A stretch of DNA of 64,000 bases from Nymphaea colorata (Eukaryota; Streptophyta; Magnoliopsida; Nymphaeales; Nymphaeaceae), in NCBI RefSeq assembly GCF_008831285.2, contig NC_045140.1, positions 24,446,131 to 24,510,130 of the forward strand, read 5' to 3'. A program made the translations under genes and the position numbers. The notes beneath the pieces were generated by a model, which saw only the letters and a program-made list of their open reading frames with translations, was not told the DNA's origin and made no database searches. Numbering within the stretch: the stretch's first letter is position 1; every line of letters begins with the position of its first letter. This document shows, in pieces, positions 37,801 through 51,366 of this stretch.

Positions 37801-39509
37801 CTTAAGAATCTGTCTGATCGCTCATATCCTAAGGTAATTCAAACACGAAAACCTTACAATGCAGACGAAAGATATTATAAAAAAAATGGTTACTGTTGTG
37901 GCAGAGCGAACAACTAAGCGACAGTCCACGGCTCAAAGTGTCGGCGACACCATCAGAGAATAGCTCGCGAACAGTTTCCGGCAAGGAGTACCAGAGGACC
38001 ACAGATTTACAACACCTTTGAGAAATGCTGGTACCATTGTTTTTTTTTCTTTTCTCTCTTCCTTTGATTCGATTGAAATTGGATGTTGTTAACGTCTAGT
38101 TCACCCGAAAACTGTATGTTGGTCCACTTTACTTTATTCATTTAACTCTTTTCCTTATGATCATAAATGAAAGCTAGGTAACTGTAGACTGTATACTTTT
38201 CATTTTGCCAAATAAGTTCAAACCATTTCTAGTTTTAAAATAAAAAACAATATTTAAGACAAATCCGCCAAAAAAACAACCAACCTTCACTTGCCATCTG
38301 CAAAAGAAAGATTTCATCTTAATCAAATCAGACTTTACAGCTACAAATTTGGCTGCATGAGGCCAAATGGGGTTTTCTTTCTGAGTCTTTCTTTCTTCTC
38401 CTCATCTTCGGGGCACAGAGAAGACGCCAACGGTCAGTGTTAAAGAGCCAGAAGCGTTACTGTCAAGTGGGTATAAGAGGGTTGCGTTGCTGCTGCCGTG
38501 GCTAGACAGTTACTGTGCTTCACTCCTTCAACAGTAGACACGCTGATCCGTCTGCTGCTAAATGTTGGCAGTCTTTGTACGCTGGGAGGCGAACAGAGTT
38601 TCAGAGAACAAATATCAAATTCATCAAGTGGCAGCTTCATGTCCCGCTGCACCTGCTTTCCTCTCAAACTCATCACAACTCAACATCTTATCGTGTGTGT
38701 GTAGAAAAGATTTGGAGGATGTTCAATATTTTTATCGAGTAGAGTCTGGTGTTTGCAGATTGGAGGTCCACTTGATAATCAATCAGGTGTATTCAGGAAA
38801 ACTTTTTTCTAGGAAAGAAAGTCCCCACACGAGATGGGCTTCGGAAAATAAGAAGTTTTGTTTGATTAAACATGTCCAAAACATGAACTCATCAGATTTG
38901 AAATAAAAGGTAGAGAATAGCCGGGAAGGGGACGATACTTGTTGCATTGCGGAGACGTTTACGCACTTCCGTGTGAAAGAAAGGTAGAGAAAGTTAAAAG
39001 ATGACTCGTAAGTGGTCATTCACAGTGATACTTTTCCTTTACATCGCCATCACATGCTAACAACTTTTAAGTATAATGTTTTCGTTGGAGTAACCGTTAT
39101 TTTCAAAATAAAACGTTCACGAATTATTTATATAACATTGTTTGGCATATTACAGAGCGTAGGATTTATAAAAAAGAGCATGTAGAAACGGACGGTTACT
39201 TGGAGTCAGAGTCGTCAGTTGCTCGCTTATAAAATAAATGTTTTTAGTTTTCTAATCGCAAGTAATATATATATATATATATTTTTTTAATAACCAGAGC
39301 ACCCGGTCGGTCAGGTTTTTTAAAAGGAGGGTCGGCCTGGGTCCGACCCAGTTGGTGGGTTTGGGGGGAAATGGGGAATGTGGGCGGTGGGGCCCAGCAG
39401 CTCGTGGAGGGGAGGAGGGTGCGTCAGCGCCTAACCCGCGAAGTCAACCGTGGGTTAAGGGGAGAGTAGGAGGGCCAAGCGGACAGACAGACGGAGGGAC
39501 GATTCTTTG

Positions 39510-39519
39510 CTTAAATACC
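39510..39519 (+). promoter_or_regulatory. Candidate TATA element of the PADRE gene
   Basis: cttaaatacc lies in a locally GC-rich stretch about 785 bp upstream of the start codon. Downstream there is a (TCTTCG)n run near 39563-39596 and C/T-rich sequence typical of a leader. If it is real, the leader is long and may contain an intron ending shortly before 40295. This is positional inference only. Confidence 0.3.
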
Positions 39520-39562
39520 AGCAACTAGCGAGAATACCCCGCATTCAGTTCAGTGGGACCTT

Positions 39563-39596
39563 CTTCTTCGTCTTCGTCTTCGTCTTCGTCTTCTTC
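39563..39596. repeat. Hexanucleotide (TCTTCG)n repeat in the probable 5' leader
   Basis: ttcttcgtcttcgtcttcgt continues for about five units and then changes to tcttcctcctcc. Confidence 0.8.
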
Positions 39597-40294
39597 CTCC
39601 TCCCTTTGGTTCGCTTCACTTGTAGTTCAAGCTAGAGGAATCAGTTCAAGGCGGTGGTGGTGCTAGTCGCTGTGACCCTGCGGGGTTTGGTGTTTTACGC
39701 TGTACAGTACGGCAACGAGAAGGAAGCGTGAAGAGGAAGCTTTCTGTCTCAGAGTTCCAGGACGAGTTTCTGCAGGCCACCATTTTACGTTTTCCTTCTT
39801 GTGTTCCTGGCCTTTTGCAATTGGTGCAGGAAGCCTTCTTTTGGTGAGAAGAGCGGTTCTGGGGACTGCCCACCTTCTGGTCTGAACACGCGAGTCAGAG
39901 AACCGATACTTTCGGACTTCCCGAAGCCGCCGACCTCTTTCTCCCTCCGTTCATTGATCGAGATCGCGAGTCGCGCTGATCCCGGGAGTCAGACGAACGA
40001 GTCGGATCGTTCGCGGCCTCGTGAAATCCCTGATTTTGAGAGATAATGTTATCCTGCAGGAGAGGTAGCGCCCTTGGCTCTTTTTTGTCCTTTCCCCCTT
40101 TTCTGTCGCTTCTTCCGTTGTCTTTTTTTTTTCGTTTTAAGGTCTTTCAGATACGCGTCTAGCGATGGTGCCCTTTTGCTCATCGTGTTCGGTTTCGTTG
40201 TAGATTGAAGTGCCATTGTGAGAGCCAGCATCCGTTTCCTTCTGTCTGTTTGGAACGTCGATTCTGTTTGGTTTCCTTTGAAGAAAGGGAGGAG

Positions 40295-41640
40295 ATGGGC
40301 AACTGTCAGGCGGCGGAGGCGGCGACGGTGGTGGTCGAGCATCCCGGTGGCAAGGTGGAGAGGATATACTGGTCGTTGAGCGCCACCGAGATCATGAAGG
40401 CGAACCCCGGCCACTACGTCGCTCTTATCATAGCCTCCATCCCGTCGAACAAGAACGGAGGCCCTTCCATCAAGCAGTTGAAGCTCCTCCGCCCTGACGA
40501 CACGCTCCACATCGGTCACGTCTACCGTCTGGTTAGCTTCGAAGGTTTGTCTTCCTTCTCTCTCTATGATCTGCATGGGAGAACCAGAGATAATTTTCTT
40601 GGGTAGCTAATATTTTTTTACAGATGCGTCGAAGCTAATGAGTTTTAAGGTTGCCGACGAATTTCTGTTTGGGTATATGAACTGTTTCTCTGTCTGAACG
40701 AAATGCAGAGGTTCTGAAGGAATTCTCGGGGAGGAAATACGCCAAGCTGAGCCGGATGATGTCTCTGCAAAAACAGAGGGAACGGCCGGAATCGAGGGAA
40801 TCGGTGCCGTCCCGGAGACAGCTGACCGTTGAGAAACCGGTTAATGTAATTACATCTTTTCCTCTCTCTCGATTTTCCTTTCTTTTTTAAAGAGGAAAAT
40901 GAAGCAGAAACGTAAAGAAAGCACCATCTAAAAAGCCAACAAGAAAAACTGCTTCTATAATTCTATAACGAGCAAGAAGAAGAACGTCTCTTTCATACTC
41001 TTCAGTTTCCCACTTTCTTCTGCTTTTCGCCATTGTCTGCCATGATGAGCGTCTCTTTTTGGTAATTTGTGGTGCCTCGCGTGGTGGTCTTCCGCGTCCA
41101 CTCGCAGGCTGCTGACGCAAGGCCGCTTGGTCTCTCAGAGTTTTTTTCTTTTTCTTTCTCGAGTTTTTTTCTTTATGTCCGTCTCCTAGTCACAGTGCCT
41201 GGAAAATATATTCTTGGATATCCCTACTCCGTAGGGGAACGCTTTCCTAGGAAAGTAGGCGCTTAGCCGTCCGAGATAAAGGACGCTGCCGAGCCTGCGC
41301 CGCGTTCTACCCGAGGCGTAGGCCTCCCGACCCGTGTGCTCGACGGTTTCGGAGGTCAAATGATCCGAGATCTCAGTAGCTTCGGAAGCTTTAATTCCCC
41401 TGCGTTTTACTTCAGCTCCGATCTTGAGTTCTTCCATCATCGTCGGATCAATCATCATCATCTGGAGCGGTTGTCGATTCTCGTTTTTTTTTCCGGACTC
41501 TTCTGTTTTGTTACTGACACCATGGTTGCTACTGTCAGCAGGTAGAGACTGACGGCGTCCGGGCAGGGAGAGGCCGATTCGTGGGGAGGCAGGGTCAGTG
41601 GCGGCCGGCGTTGCAGAGCATAGACGAGCTCGGACGTTGA
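40295..41640 (+). CDS. PADRE domain (DUF4228) protein
   Basis: Three exons, 40295-40544, 40709-40845 and 41542-41640, all GT-AG and in phase, encode 161 residues. The start MGNCQAAEA carries a glycine-2 myristoylation context with an adjacent cysteine, so membrane association is likely. Residues ~10-95 are the PADRE/DUF4228 domain: VVEHPGGKVERIYW, ATEIMKANPGHYVALI, then LKLLRPDDTLHIGHVYRLV and EVLKEF. The end GQWRPALQSIDELGR is the conserved C-terminal motif of this family, confirming the third exon despite the ~700 bp intron 2. Family knowledge: PADRE genes respond to pathogens and abiotic stress, and the biochemical role is unknown. The exon 3 acceptor is a cagcag tandem (NAGNAG), so one extra Gln is possible. 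Confidence 0.92.
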
Positions 41641-44600
41641 GTGGTGCTCGCTCCTTGGAAATAAAGATGCACGATCAAAATGACTCGGTAAAAACCGCTG
41701 GACTGGCAGGAGAGGAACGGGAAGGGATTTGCCGTCGCCTTCCTTCTCTTTTACTTAAATTTTAAACTTCTTTTGAGTTATTTTTCTTTTCATTTCTGGG
41801 AGGAGTTTGTTCGAAGGGCTAATATTTCCTAGGGTTGTGTAAGCAAGATCAAGGTCCTTATCTGGTTGAAGCGGCGTTTGCTTCTCTTCTGTATAATGAA
41901 AGTCATGGTCTCCAATGTTAATTTCATGAGACGCTTGAAGTTTACCAACCCAGAAAAGGATGACCTCTGGGCGTTACACCATCTCCGTTGTCTTAAGCTC
42001 AGATTTTGGTGGTGTCGACTGCGGTTCTTTTTCCATCTCTCATCGTTTCGTGAATCATCTATACGTGGAATGAACGAGAGCGAGCGAGAGAGATGGCTGA
42101 AGACGCGTGCGCTTGTGGTCGGAACCTCCTTTTTCAGAGAGGGAGATCTTTTTTTAGTTGGCTCGTCACCGAAAGGGCGGGTCTCTCAATAGAAGTGGCA
42201 CTCTTCTTCTTTTCTTTTTGCTTCTTTCTTTTCCTCCTTTTTGTTGTTTTCTTCCGGAAAGAAAACTACAAGAGCGAAAAGTACTGAAGGGTGTGTTGAG
42301 GGGTATCAGGGTAACCGGCATAAACGCCGAGATGCAAGAGGACAAACTGACCTTGCCCACGCGGCCACGGCTGCAGGCCTCTCTCTCTCCCATCATCCGC
42401 CTCCTCTCTCTCCCATCATCCGCCATCGGAGAGATAGGGTTGATGCCTTCCGACTTTTCCGCTGCAGAAAGCGGTCCTCTGCTTTATCCAGTTGAAATGG
42501 CAGTGGTGAAGATCGGGGAAAACTCCCTCGTGAATGCTGCTGTACGATAAACTTAACTTTTTACAGAGAGCAGATAAAACTTTTTCCGTTCTGCGAGTAA
42601 ATGTCAGAACACCAATTTTGTATGTTGGTCCACTAGAATTCGCTTAATATTAAGAGAAAAATCTCAAGCCTTTTCTGATAGTTCGGGAAATCTTTATATA
42701 TTTTTGATCCCCTTTAGCCTTTTGCAGAATCTGAATCAAGCTCATCTGCGTTAACTCTGCAGCTTTTCCTGTTTTTAGTTCTGTACATTAAGCAGTAGCT
42801 CTCTGTAATTTCTGCCCTCGACCTTCATCCCATTTCGAAATTTAGCTGTTGGTTCTTGTTTCTGGGTAGGGCTTGAACAAGATTCGGGCGTCATGAAGTT
42901 GGCATTTATCCCATGGTTCTAACGCAATTCAGCTTTACTTTCAGACTAAAGCCTTTCTTTGAAAGAAAATCTGGGCCCGACTAGATTACGACCTCACATT
43001 CACATGTAATCTGGTCAGTTCTTTTCAAGGGTCCTCATTTTAAATGCGATTAATAACCAGATCTTGTTTTCTTCATTAGACTCGATTAAATAATTAGTTT
43101 AAATAAAATACAATTATACAACTCATGGTAGGAATAGTGAGAGAAAAAACTAAGAACATCTCTTTCTTTGGTCAGCACAAACAACACAATATGAAGTGCA
43201 AATAACTCTGCCACCGCCGTGTTGGGACACTACGAAGTAAATTGAGTTGATTACCAGTACTTAACCTTTTTAGTTGGAATGGAAAATCACAAATTGTTTT
43301 ACCACGCACTCTGAAAACCAAGTGAGTGGTTCTAACGACATTTCTACTTTTAGAGTGAAATGAGGAGTGATCTCATCACTGCTATCGCGAAACTGACCAA
43401 GGTGAGGTCCGAATCCGCACTGAATGCACAACAGGTCATGAATCTTTCGTTTCAGCACTTGGAAGCCTAAGAATTTGCAGTTCTTGAACTGTTTAATGGT
43501 GGATATTTGGTAAGTTGTTCCGACTTTCGATCTCCATCTGCTGAGGCTTCCAGAAAAACCAGTCGTTGTTGCAGATGTGAATGGTGCCAAACGCCGGCAA
43601 TTGGTAAGAGCTTCATAATAGAATATTTGCAAAGGGCATTTGAAAGAAAAACATGGTGTTCTTAGAACGCATCAACCAAAAACGTGATGTGATTATCTAT
43701 TTCGTTTTTAGATCCTTGCACTGAAAACTCGCCATATGGACATAAAAACACCCTGATTCATAAGACAAAAAAGAAAAGAAAAGAAAAAAAGAGTGTTCTT
43801 AAAACACACTCTAAAATCACAATTCTTATAAAATCCCTTGTATTTTAATCCCCTGGTAGGGTTTAAGAGACAAGGAACTCTTGAATATTGGCGCCAATTC
43901 CCAATCCTATTAATTGGGATTTGTCTTGTCCCAACTCCCAACCAATATTGGGAATTGCCCAATCTGTGAACTTGTTGGAGCCAACAGTGTGTAGGTTCAA
44001 AGTTGGTGCCTACACATTCAACTTCTCTCGCTCAATCGACTGCAATCTTATGTTCTTGTCGACTGTTTGCTTGTTTGGTTGGACTTTTCGTCTCCCATAT
44101 CGCACGCCATCCTATTTCTTTCTTCATTAAATGAGAAAGATGCGCCTACAAATTCTCATCCCAAGCATTGGTTTTCAAGTTCAAGGACTTCAACCCAAAA
44201 GCCGGGTGGGTGGAGATCTTGTTGCACTCAAAATGAATTTCTCGGCTGACTGCCTTCTTTTCGTCTGCTGTTGGTCTTTCAAGTCTCCACTGGGCACAAG
44301 AAATTCTTTATCAAACGAGAAGGTTCCAGTCGGGTCATTGGTCCGGCGACCGGCACGATCTCTTCCGTCGAGATGATGTTTCCGAACTTAATAGAACTCT
44401 CCTTTTCGTGACTAGCAAACCTGTGGCGAAAGCAAGGATCGAAAGCATCCAATGAGATAAAAAAGAGAAAATCTGCCGCTTTACAAGCTTTAGTTGTGGT
44501 CCATCTGTGATATTAAAAGGAAAAAGGCTTGGATAAATCTGTTTTCTATTCTCCATGATAATCTAATCTGTTGGCTTTTGTTAGGATTTTTAATGAACAT

Positions 44601-45477
44601 TCAATTCGTTCCTTCCTTTTTCTCTCGTAAGGGGGCGTTTGATAACCATGGATCTGAGGTCAGAGATGAAAATATTTTTATTTGAGCCAATGATATGACC
44701 AATGACCAGAACCAACATGATTGCCCATTACGATTGCCCATTGGAAAGACATCCAATCGCATTTGGCGCAAATTACATGACAAGAAGAAAGCCAACTGAT
44801 TATTTTGTTCTCACTAAACACTAAACATAAATAACAGAATTTTCAGAATAACTGGAATATATATCTTAAGAACATGACTTCTACGGAAGCAATTCTCAAC
44901 AGACATATGAAAGCAAAGGGTGCACGTAAAGTTTAGCCAAAAGTATTAAAGAAGAAAAACGAGGTTTAATTGACACGTGGTCAAAGAATTATGAATTAGG
45001 CCAGAATAATTAAATTTAACATGAGTTTAGGGGGGTTGGTGCAGTAGTTTAGTGTGTGGGTTGGTAGGCTGTCAGTTTTTATTTTACGACCATCAACCTC
45101 TTATGTTGCAAAAGAGAGATCACTAACGTATAAGTTGAAGCGCAATGTGAGTGGCACCCCGAGACACTAAAAGGAAGCCCTATATTTTAAAAAGACAAAA
45201 GATTGAACGAGAGTTTTGTCTCTGTGCCAAGGAAAAAGGTAAAATTTGAAGCTCTAAATTTATAGTTCGATCGACCCAATCAAGGGCCAAATGGCGACAG
45301 TTCACCATTCCGACCAACAGTCTTATTTTCGATTCAATCTTGGAGAACAGAAGAGCTAAGGTGCATTTATCATAGAGAGATCACCAGAAGAACAGTGGTT
45401 GGCCGGCCTTTTTTTTTTTATTGAGGCAATTTAGCTTGTGCAAGGTGCTACCAGATTTCAATATTTGAAAATTTTAA

Positions 45478-45716
45478 GTGGGCGTTTGGATGACACCCTG
45501 TTATCAAGTTTTGTCAAAAATCAAGTTTTTCAAAACTTGGTTTAACATACTCAAAGCTAATTGGGTTTCTATGAATAACATGGGGGACAGGTTTTTCACT
45601 CTTTTTTACAAAAACATGCTTTGCTAAAACTGGGTTTTCCCAAACCCATTCTTAATGACACCCAAAGACTCAAAAAACATGGTTTTAAAAAGAAAATCAG
45701 GATTTGCAAATGCCCC
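45478..45716. mobile_element. PIF/Harbinger (Tourist)-type MITE
   Basis: A 239 bp element with ends GTGGGCGTTTGGATGACACC and, reverse-complemented from the right, GGGGCATTTGCAAATC. It is flanked on both sides by TAA (45475-45477 and 45717-45719). The internal sequence is rich in aaactt/aagttt and gggttt/aaaccc words that could fold as a hairpin. No coding capacity. It resembles the MITE at 14921-15174. Confidence 0.6.
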
Positions 45717-48498
45717 TAAAATCTTCATTAGTTGAACTTTGAAAATAGTGTTGTAAAAATAGCCCTCAATCGAACGATCTTAATCAAATCTTGACAAATT
45801 GAAACGAGTAATTGACGGACATGAGAAGGAGCACATGTGATAAATTGCTAATTTATTTATATAATATTTCAATGTATTTCTTACTTTTATATGTAAATCT
45901 CTTTTGAACGGCCGATTCACTTTCTTGGGTCTATTCCTTTCAACTTCCAATTTTCACAAGGGCTTGAAGTCCCTTAGCCAAACCGAAGGGGCACTTGTTG
46001 AAGCGCTTAAATATTTCCAAAATCGGTTCTGCGATATAGTTTTCATCTTATCCTAAAGTTTTTAAATGAAGGCTTCATCATCCCATTGAAAAGTTGTTCT
46101 ATGAGAGGAAGATGATGGGACAGCCTGAGAGAAGCCACTACCATGGCAATGGCAGCTCATTCTCTGTCATTTAGACAGGCTACGCAAACGTCCCATCCAT
46201 TGCCCACATATTGGCAGGCTGCTGGAAGTGGCACCATATCTTTGGCAAACGAAGGATATCTAGATATCTGAATCATTATGATCCTCAATTTCACGTTCTT
46301 CTAAAATACCAACATCCAATTGTAACTTCTACTTCACCTGTTCAAGACAGAGACGAGGTACCAAGAATAGTTGTTAGAATGTTAGAAGACAGAAGGAATG
46401 ATGCTCAAGGGGCGTTTGATTATCTGATTCGACATTCTAATTAAGATCTTCATCACAAATTTCTTGTATTCTTCACTTTTAAAAAGGAGTGTAGATTTTT
46501 CGCTTAAAAGATGTAGGCATCGCAACATGAATTCAAAATTTTTGAATTTTTACTGGCTTTAACTAGAGATTATTGTATTCTAATTATAACGAAGATCTTA
46601 AATTCATGGTGCTTAAGTATGCAGTTAGCAAGACAGGCTCTACGTGAATTGGAACTTCAGATATGAGAATTAAAATAGTCAAGTGCTCCCCTTGCTTTGA
46701 AACATGTGGTATCATATCGGGAGTAACTTTGCTAAAAGATGATATGTTTCCTTGTTGCCTTCTGGTTCTAATGTGAGCTGATTTGTCAAGGTGATCAAAT
46801 TTTCCATGGAAACAGAAGATCATTTCGAATTTCGATCTTTCGGACGTTTTCTCCATAGCCATAACCGATGTTATCTTGAAATAGATGCAAAAATGAGTCT
46901 TTCGACAGCTTTCAGCAGAAAAGGGAAAAAACGTCATGTAAGGATTGAAGCACTAAGATAATACTAGTTTTTTGATGCAATAAGTTTCAACAAAAGCAGA
47001 AATATATTCCCTGAATCCTTGGTGCCGTGAAAATGATGCAAATTGTCCAGGCTATATCTCAGTTAGCAACAAAATTGTGAGTTTCAATGCCTTCGATGCC
47101 ACATCCGATGTCTAGTTTGATTTTGAACCTGATTAGTTGGATTTGGTATTCAAAATTTGGCTGATTAGAGTTTGAGTGGCATTTGGCTGATCATATTCTC
47201 ATTTCTTTAAGAAGATTTATACATCCAAACCTGAATCCAACTCCAAGAAGAAATGGGCAGTATTCAATTAGTCAGATGCAATAACAACTACCATTTCCGA
47301 TTCAAATCGAATCGAAGTCGGGTAAATAATGAAGGCAATGAATCAACTTGAGCTCTGCCACTGCATGCAACAAAATTGCATGCACCTTAATGGGGGCTTG
47401 GCAACTGGGAATACCTTACAGGCCAGACGACCGTGGTGCCTCGCTTGCAGCTGCAAGACACGGCCATGAATTGCAGCAGGGAAGGTTTTAATGATCCTTT
47501 GTCTCTACCTTGGTCGTCTAGTCTCTCAAAGAACAGGCTGTCCTTTCAAAAGCAAACACTGATCCCATGTCTCATGCCCAGTGCCTCCTCACCAACTCAC
47601 ATGCTGCACTCACTTTTCTTCGCCGCTTTGGCCAACCCAGCCGGACCCACTACAGCCTGGCCTGGGGTTTTTTTTACCTCTTCCATAAATTGATACATTG
47701 ATATTGTTATTCAAGAAGAAAGGTTGGCAACCAGCAAGGCCAAATAATTCATATTTATTCATGTCTTGACTATTTGGGTCCTTTATTTGGTTATCTATGA
47801 TAGATAAATTTGGCCAACAATATCACCGTCATGAATGTCGGTGCTGAGAAGCTCGTGTCGATTTCAGATCCGAGGCTATCAAACACAACTTATGCACAAA
47901 AAACGCCCATGTTTATGGTCTTTTATCAAATCTAACCGTATACTTATCGACCTCTACTTCTACAACCGACAATTTTCTCTTGTTATGAAGTTTCTTACGT
48001 GAATATCAGATTTCTACAATGTAAAGATTGACATTCATCAATTCAGCCTTGCAGATGTTCATTAAATCATCTAGATTGTTAGATTTGGTTAAAATATCTT
48101 GCACCAATGAGAATTGAAGGTCGCTTTTTCAGCGTCCCACATTATAGTTGCATAACGATGAAGAAGAAATGGGAGGAGGAAAGTAGGTATTGATTCCAGC
48201 AGTGTTGAGAAGGCAATGTGTAACTTCGAATTGAAAAAAATATTTGGTTTGTCCTCAATTGCAGAAACCTGCAAAAGAGGAAGACAACTTCTTGCGTTAA
48301 TTCGCCGACATGGAATGACATGTTGCTGCTAACCCTAGTAGACTTTGTCCATTGGTGTTTTAAAATGTATGATTCGTTTGTGCATGATCACACGCAAAGC
48401 TCTTAATACGGAATTTGGGAACAGCAGATAAGCTGAAACGGGAAGAATCTTGAAAATCAAAGGCAGGAAATAGAGTTAAAGCTGATAATATTTATGGT

Positions 48499-48724
48499 GG
48501 GTTCGATTACTTTGGATCTTAAATTCATTAGACATGAAGTGACTTCTTCTTGGTGTTGATCAGGCAAAAGATCCGCACTCGGATTCATGGTTCATCAAAT
48601 CTCCATATTTAAGGTCGCCATTTTACTTTTATAAAACAGAAGAAAAGCTTCTCAGATTCATTGATTTAGATATCGATTCTCGAAGGTCTAAAATCAAATT
48701 AGAACGGAAGTAATCAAACGAACC
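48499..48724. mobile_element. Possible small inverted-repeat element
   Basis: The left side gggttcgattactttgg and the reverse complement of the right side, ggttcgtttgattacttccg, are similar apart from a 3-base gap. No convincing target duplication is seen, so the superfamily cannot be stated. Confidence 0.35.
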
Positions 48725-51366
48725 TTTGAAAGATAATAGAGTTAAATTGGTGTTTCAATGGAAGCGCTTCATTTGACTAAAAACGAATGCAAAAATATCC
48801 ACAAACTCGAAGCCAAGCGTTACTTAATGCAAATTTCAGAAAGTCTTTTCTTGCAATAAGTAGTTAAGCGTGTGCTTTATAAGTAGTTAAGCGTGTGCTT
48901 TCTTTTTTTCTGCTGAGCACATAAAAGAATGGGGAGTTCCTTTCCTCCGATTTCCATTTCTTAAAATTTTGAGAACAAACAATTTTTTGTCTTCTCCATG
49001 CAAACTCAATTCAGTGCCGCCAGATTTTCCCACTCAGGAAACCGCAACCAACAATCTTTCTTGAGCTCCTTTCCGCTAGATGAACTTTCCAACAATGAAC
49101 ACGAATCTGAATCCAATTGATAACTGGGACCTGAAAATGCTTGTTTACCACATCTGACTGAGCAAATTCGAAATCAAATCAGTAATAGAATAAATCCGGA
49201 TTAAACGAAACTAGCAGAAGATTGGACAAATAGAAATTGTCAGTTGTAAGAATTAAGAAACGAAGATTGGAAGGACGGTAGAGAAAATGGAAACTCAGAA
49301 TTTTTTACTGCCCATAAACCAAAGTAGGAAGGAGGGGTGCCCACATCCACATGCGCTGCAAAGTACGCGACACAAGTTTCTGAAATTAAAGACAAAAACG
49401 TGGTAGGAAAGGAAGCAACACATTCACAACAGCCACGGCTTCTGTGGATTGACTTTTCAACTCAGGATTTCGCTGTGACAGGTCAAAAACGGAGGACAGT
49501 CTTTTCCTGCTGCTCCACTGCCAACACTGACACAGTCCCTTAATTGCTGGCAGCAAGTTTTCAGGCTCACCGTATTCGCATGGGGCCGTCGCCACTCCTA
49601 AAGAAGCAGGCGGCAGAGACCCCACCGCCGGAAAAGAGGAGAGACTGAGCCACCGCTCCGGCCACTCTGCCCATATCTCAGAGGGCCAGGATCGTAAAAG
49701 TCTCTCCCGTTTCGTCCTTCGGGCGGGGAGAGAGCCCCGTTCGGTCGCTTTCCTTGCTCATGATTTTGTCTGGTCTGTGGTTAGTCCTGGAGCCTGCAGT
49801 CCCGTCCCCCCGGCGGCCGTCCGATGAGGGGCGAGATTCGCTCGCCTTACGCCACGTGTTTGATGATATTTCGAAATGGGCCGCTTTCACTTTTACCGGT
49901 GGACGGAAGAAGGTTGACATTTCGAATCCGGGGAATCGAATGAGGGAAGCGCGTTTCGCTGGTACTTTCTAACTTTAACCAGATTTTACTGTAGAAAACT
50001 TTACATTGAAGATGCAACTGCAGGTACCACGGGTTAAAGTATGATGTTAACAACCCACGTTGTTATTTTGGTATCAAACTTTGGTAGGGTACTCTACACT
50101 CCACAACAAAAGTGTCACCATTTTAATGTTTAAGATCTAAGAGAATAGCGTCTAGAACAATCAAACAAGTTATCACAAGTTCAACTAAAATGCCAAGTAA
50201 TTTAACGTTCAGTTCCACTTGTTCTTACCTGAGAGCTTACCTTTAATCCAAAAACTTAAATGAATGATTTCGTTTTTTAATATATTTTCATTTCTAATCT
50301 TAGAGGTAGTTTGATTGCCCGCGGTCTTAATTCCTCAGGATTTGAGAAGTCTAAATTTAAAACCAGACACTCATTTTTCCAATCTTCAATGATTTTTTTT
50401 TTTTTTAAAAAGACAAAATAATTCTTAGTTTGATGAACTATGAACTTGATCATGAATAAAGAGCCATGCCCATTGACTGAACCCACTTTTAACATAAGGG
50501 CATGACTCAAATGGAAAGATAGATCACGGATCGGTCGTAGGTTACAAAATAAATTGGATCTGAAGCAACAAAGCTGGACTGGATCATATTAAATACGAAA
50601 TTTCATAGTTCAAACGAGGTCGACCCGTTTGCAACCCCAAGTAAAATTTTGTCCTTCTCATATTTAATTGTTTGGTTGTCACTTACTGAGCCCGTCTTCA
50701 CCAAATAAACACGACAATTAGTCCCTTACTTAGACCTGCACTTTTAATTGGATCATCAAGACCTCTTTTGTTTTTCCCTATTATACGACATAGGCGCACT
50801 CAACTGTCAAGTTTCATAAGTGGCAAGAGAAATGTGAAGTATGTCTGAATCAAATCTCGATTAAATTATCCAGCAATTGCACCCATTAACCTTAGTGGTA
50901 CATTCTTTTTATTATTTCAACATATATTTAGGCACAAAAGAGTACTTCACATTTCTTTATCTTATAAAAAATTTAAAGGCCCAAGTTCACATAATGAGCT
51001 AGTAAGCGTCCTTTTTGAGAAGTGAACCTGGGCGCACGCCTAAACCACTATGGGCTACTAGAGAAAACGCCTTGGAAGTTAACGCAAGTTCAACAAAATG
51101 ACAAATCTGGGTAGTTATCTTAATAAAGCTTGTCGATTAAGCCAATTATAAAATTGCCTCTTTCATGATTAAACTAAGCAAATAAACACGTGCATATATA
51201 TATTTAAGAGGTTTGTGCACAAATCCTGTAAAGTTATATACAGTTGTATGTATCTTTTCAGTTAAAAGTTTCCAAAGAAACCAAAATCGGGACATGTGAA
51301 TTGGTTTTTACACGAGTACATATTTGAATTGCTGCTTGCATAGGGGTTCAGGTGAGGGGCGAAGTT

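Larger units (their letters stand above)
29021..39500. other. Intergenic spacer between the NEMP gene start and the PADRE gene promoter
   Basis: About 10.5 kb, AT-rich, without a convincing gene. It contains short tandem duplications (29253-29374, 31021-31185, 33994-34101), AT microsatellites (33183-33223, 34801-34831) and probable MITE remnants around 30926-31000 and 31660-31785. The 85 bases upstream of 29020 are likely the NEMP 5' leader. Minus-strand open frame 35128-35412 (94 codons) and plus-strand 36386-36652 show no recognised domain. The region 36440-36560 is C/T-rich low-complexity. Confidence 0.5.

Noticed and set aside
43270-43632. Minus-strand 120-codon open frame
   Set aside because: No domain recognised and no partner exons with matching phase. 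It could be a real orphan, but there is not enough support to annotate it.
46211-46444. Plus-strand 77-codon open frame
   Set aside because: Its apparent start is not an ATG, and its end overlaps ggggcgtttgattatctgat, a transposon-end-like word. No homology recognised.
49678-49972. GC-rich patch with a cacgtg box as a possible promoter
   Set aside because: No recognisable gene follows on either strand, and a single G-box is weak evidence.
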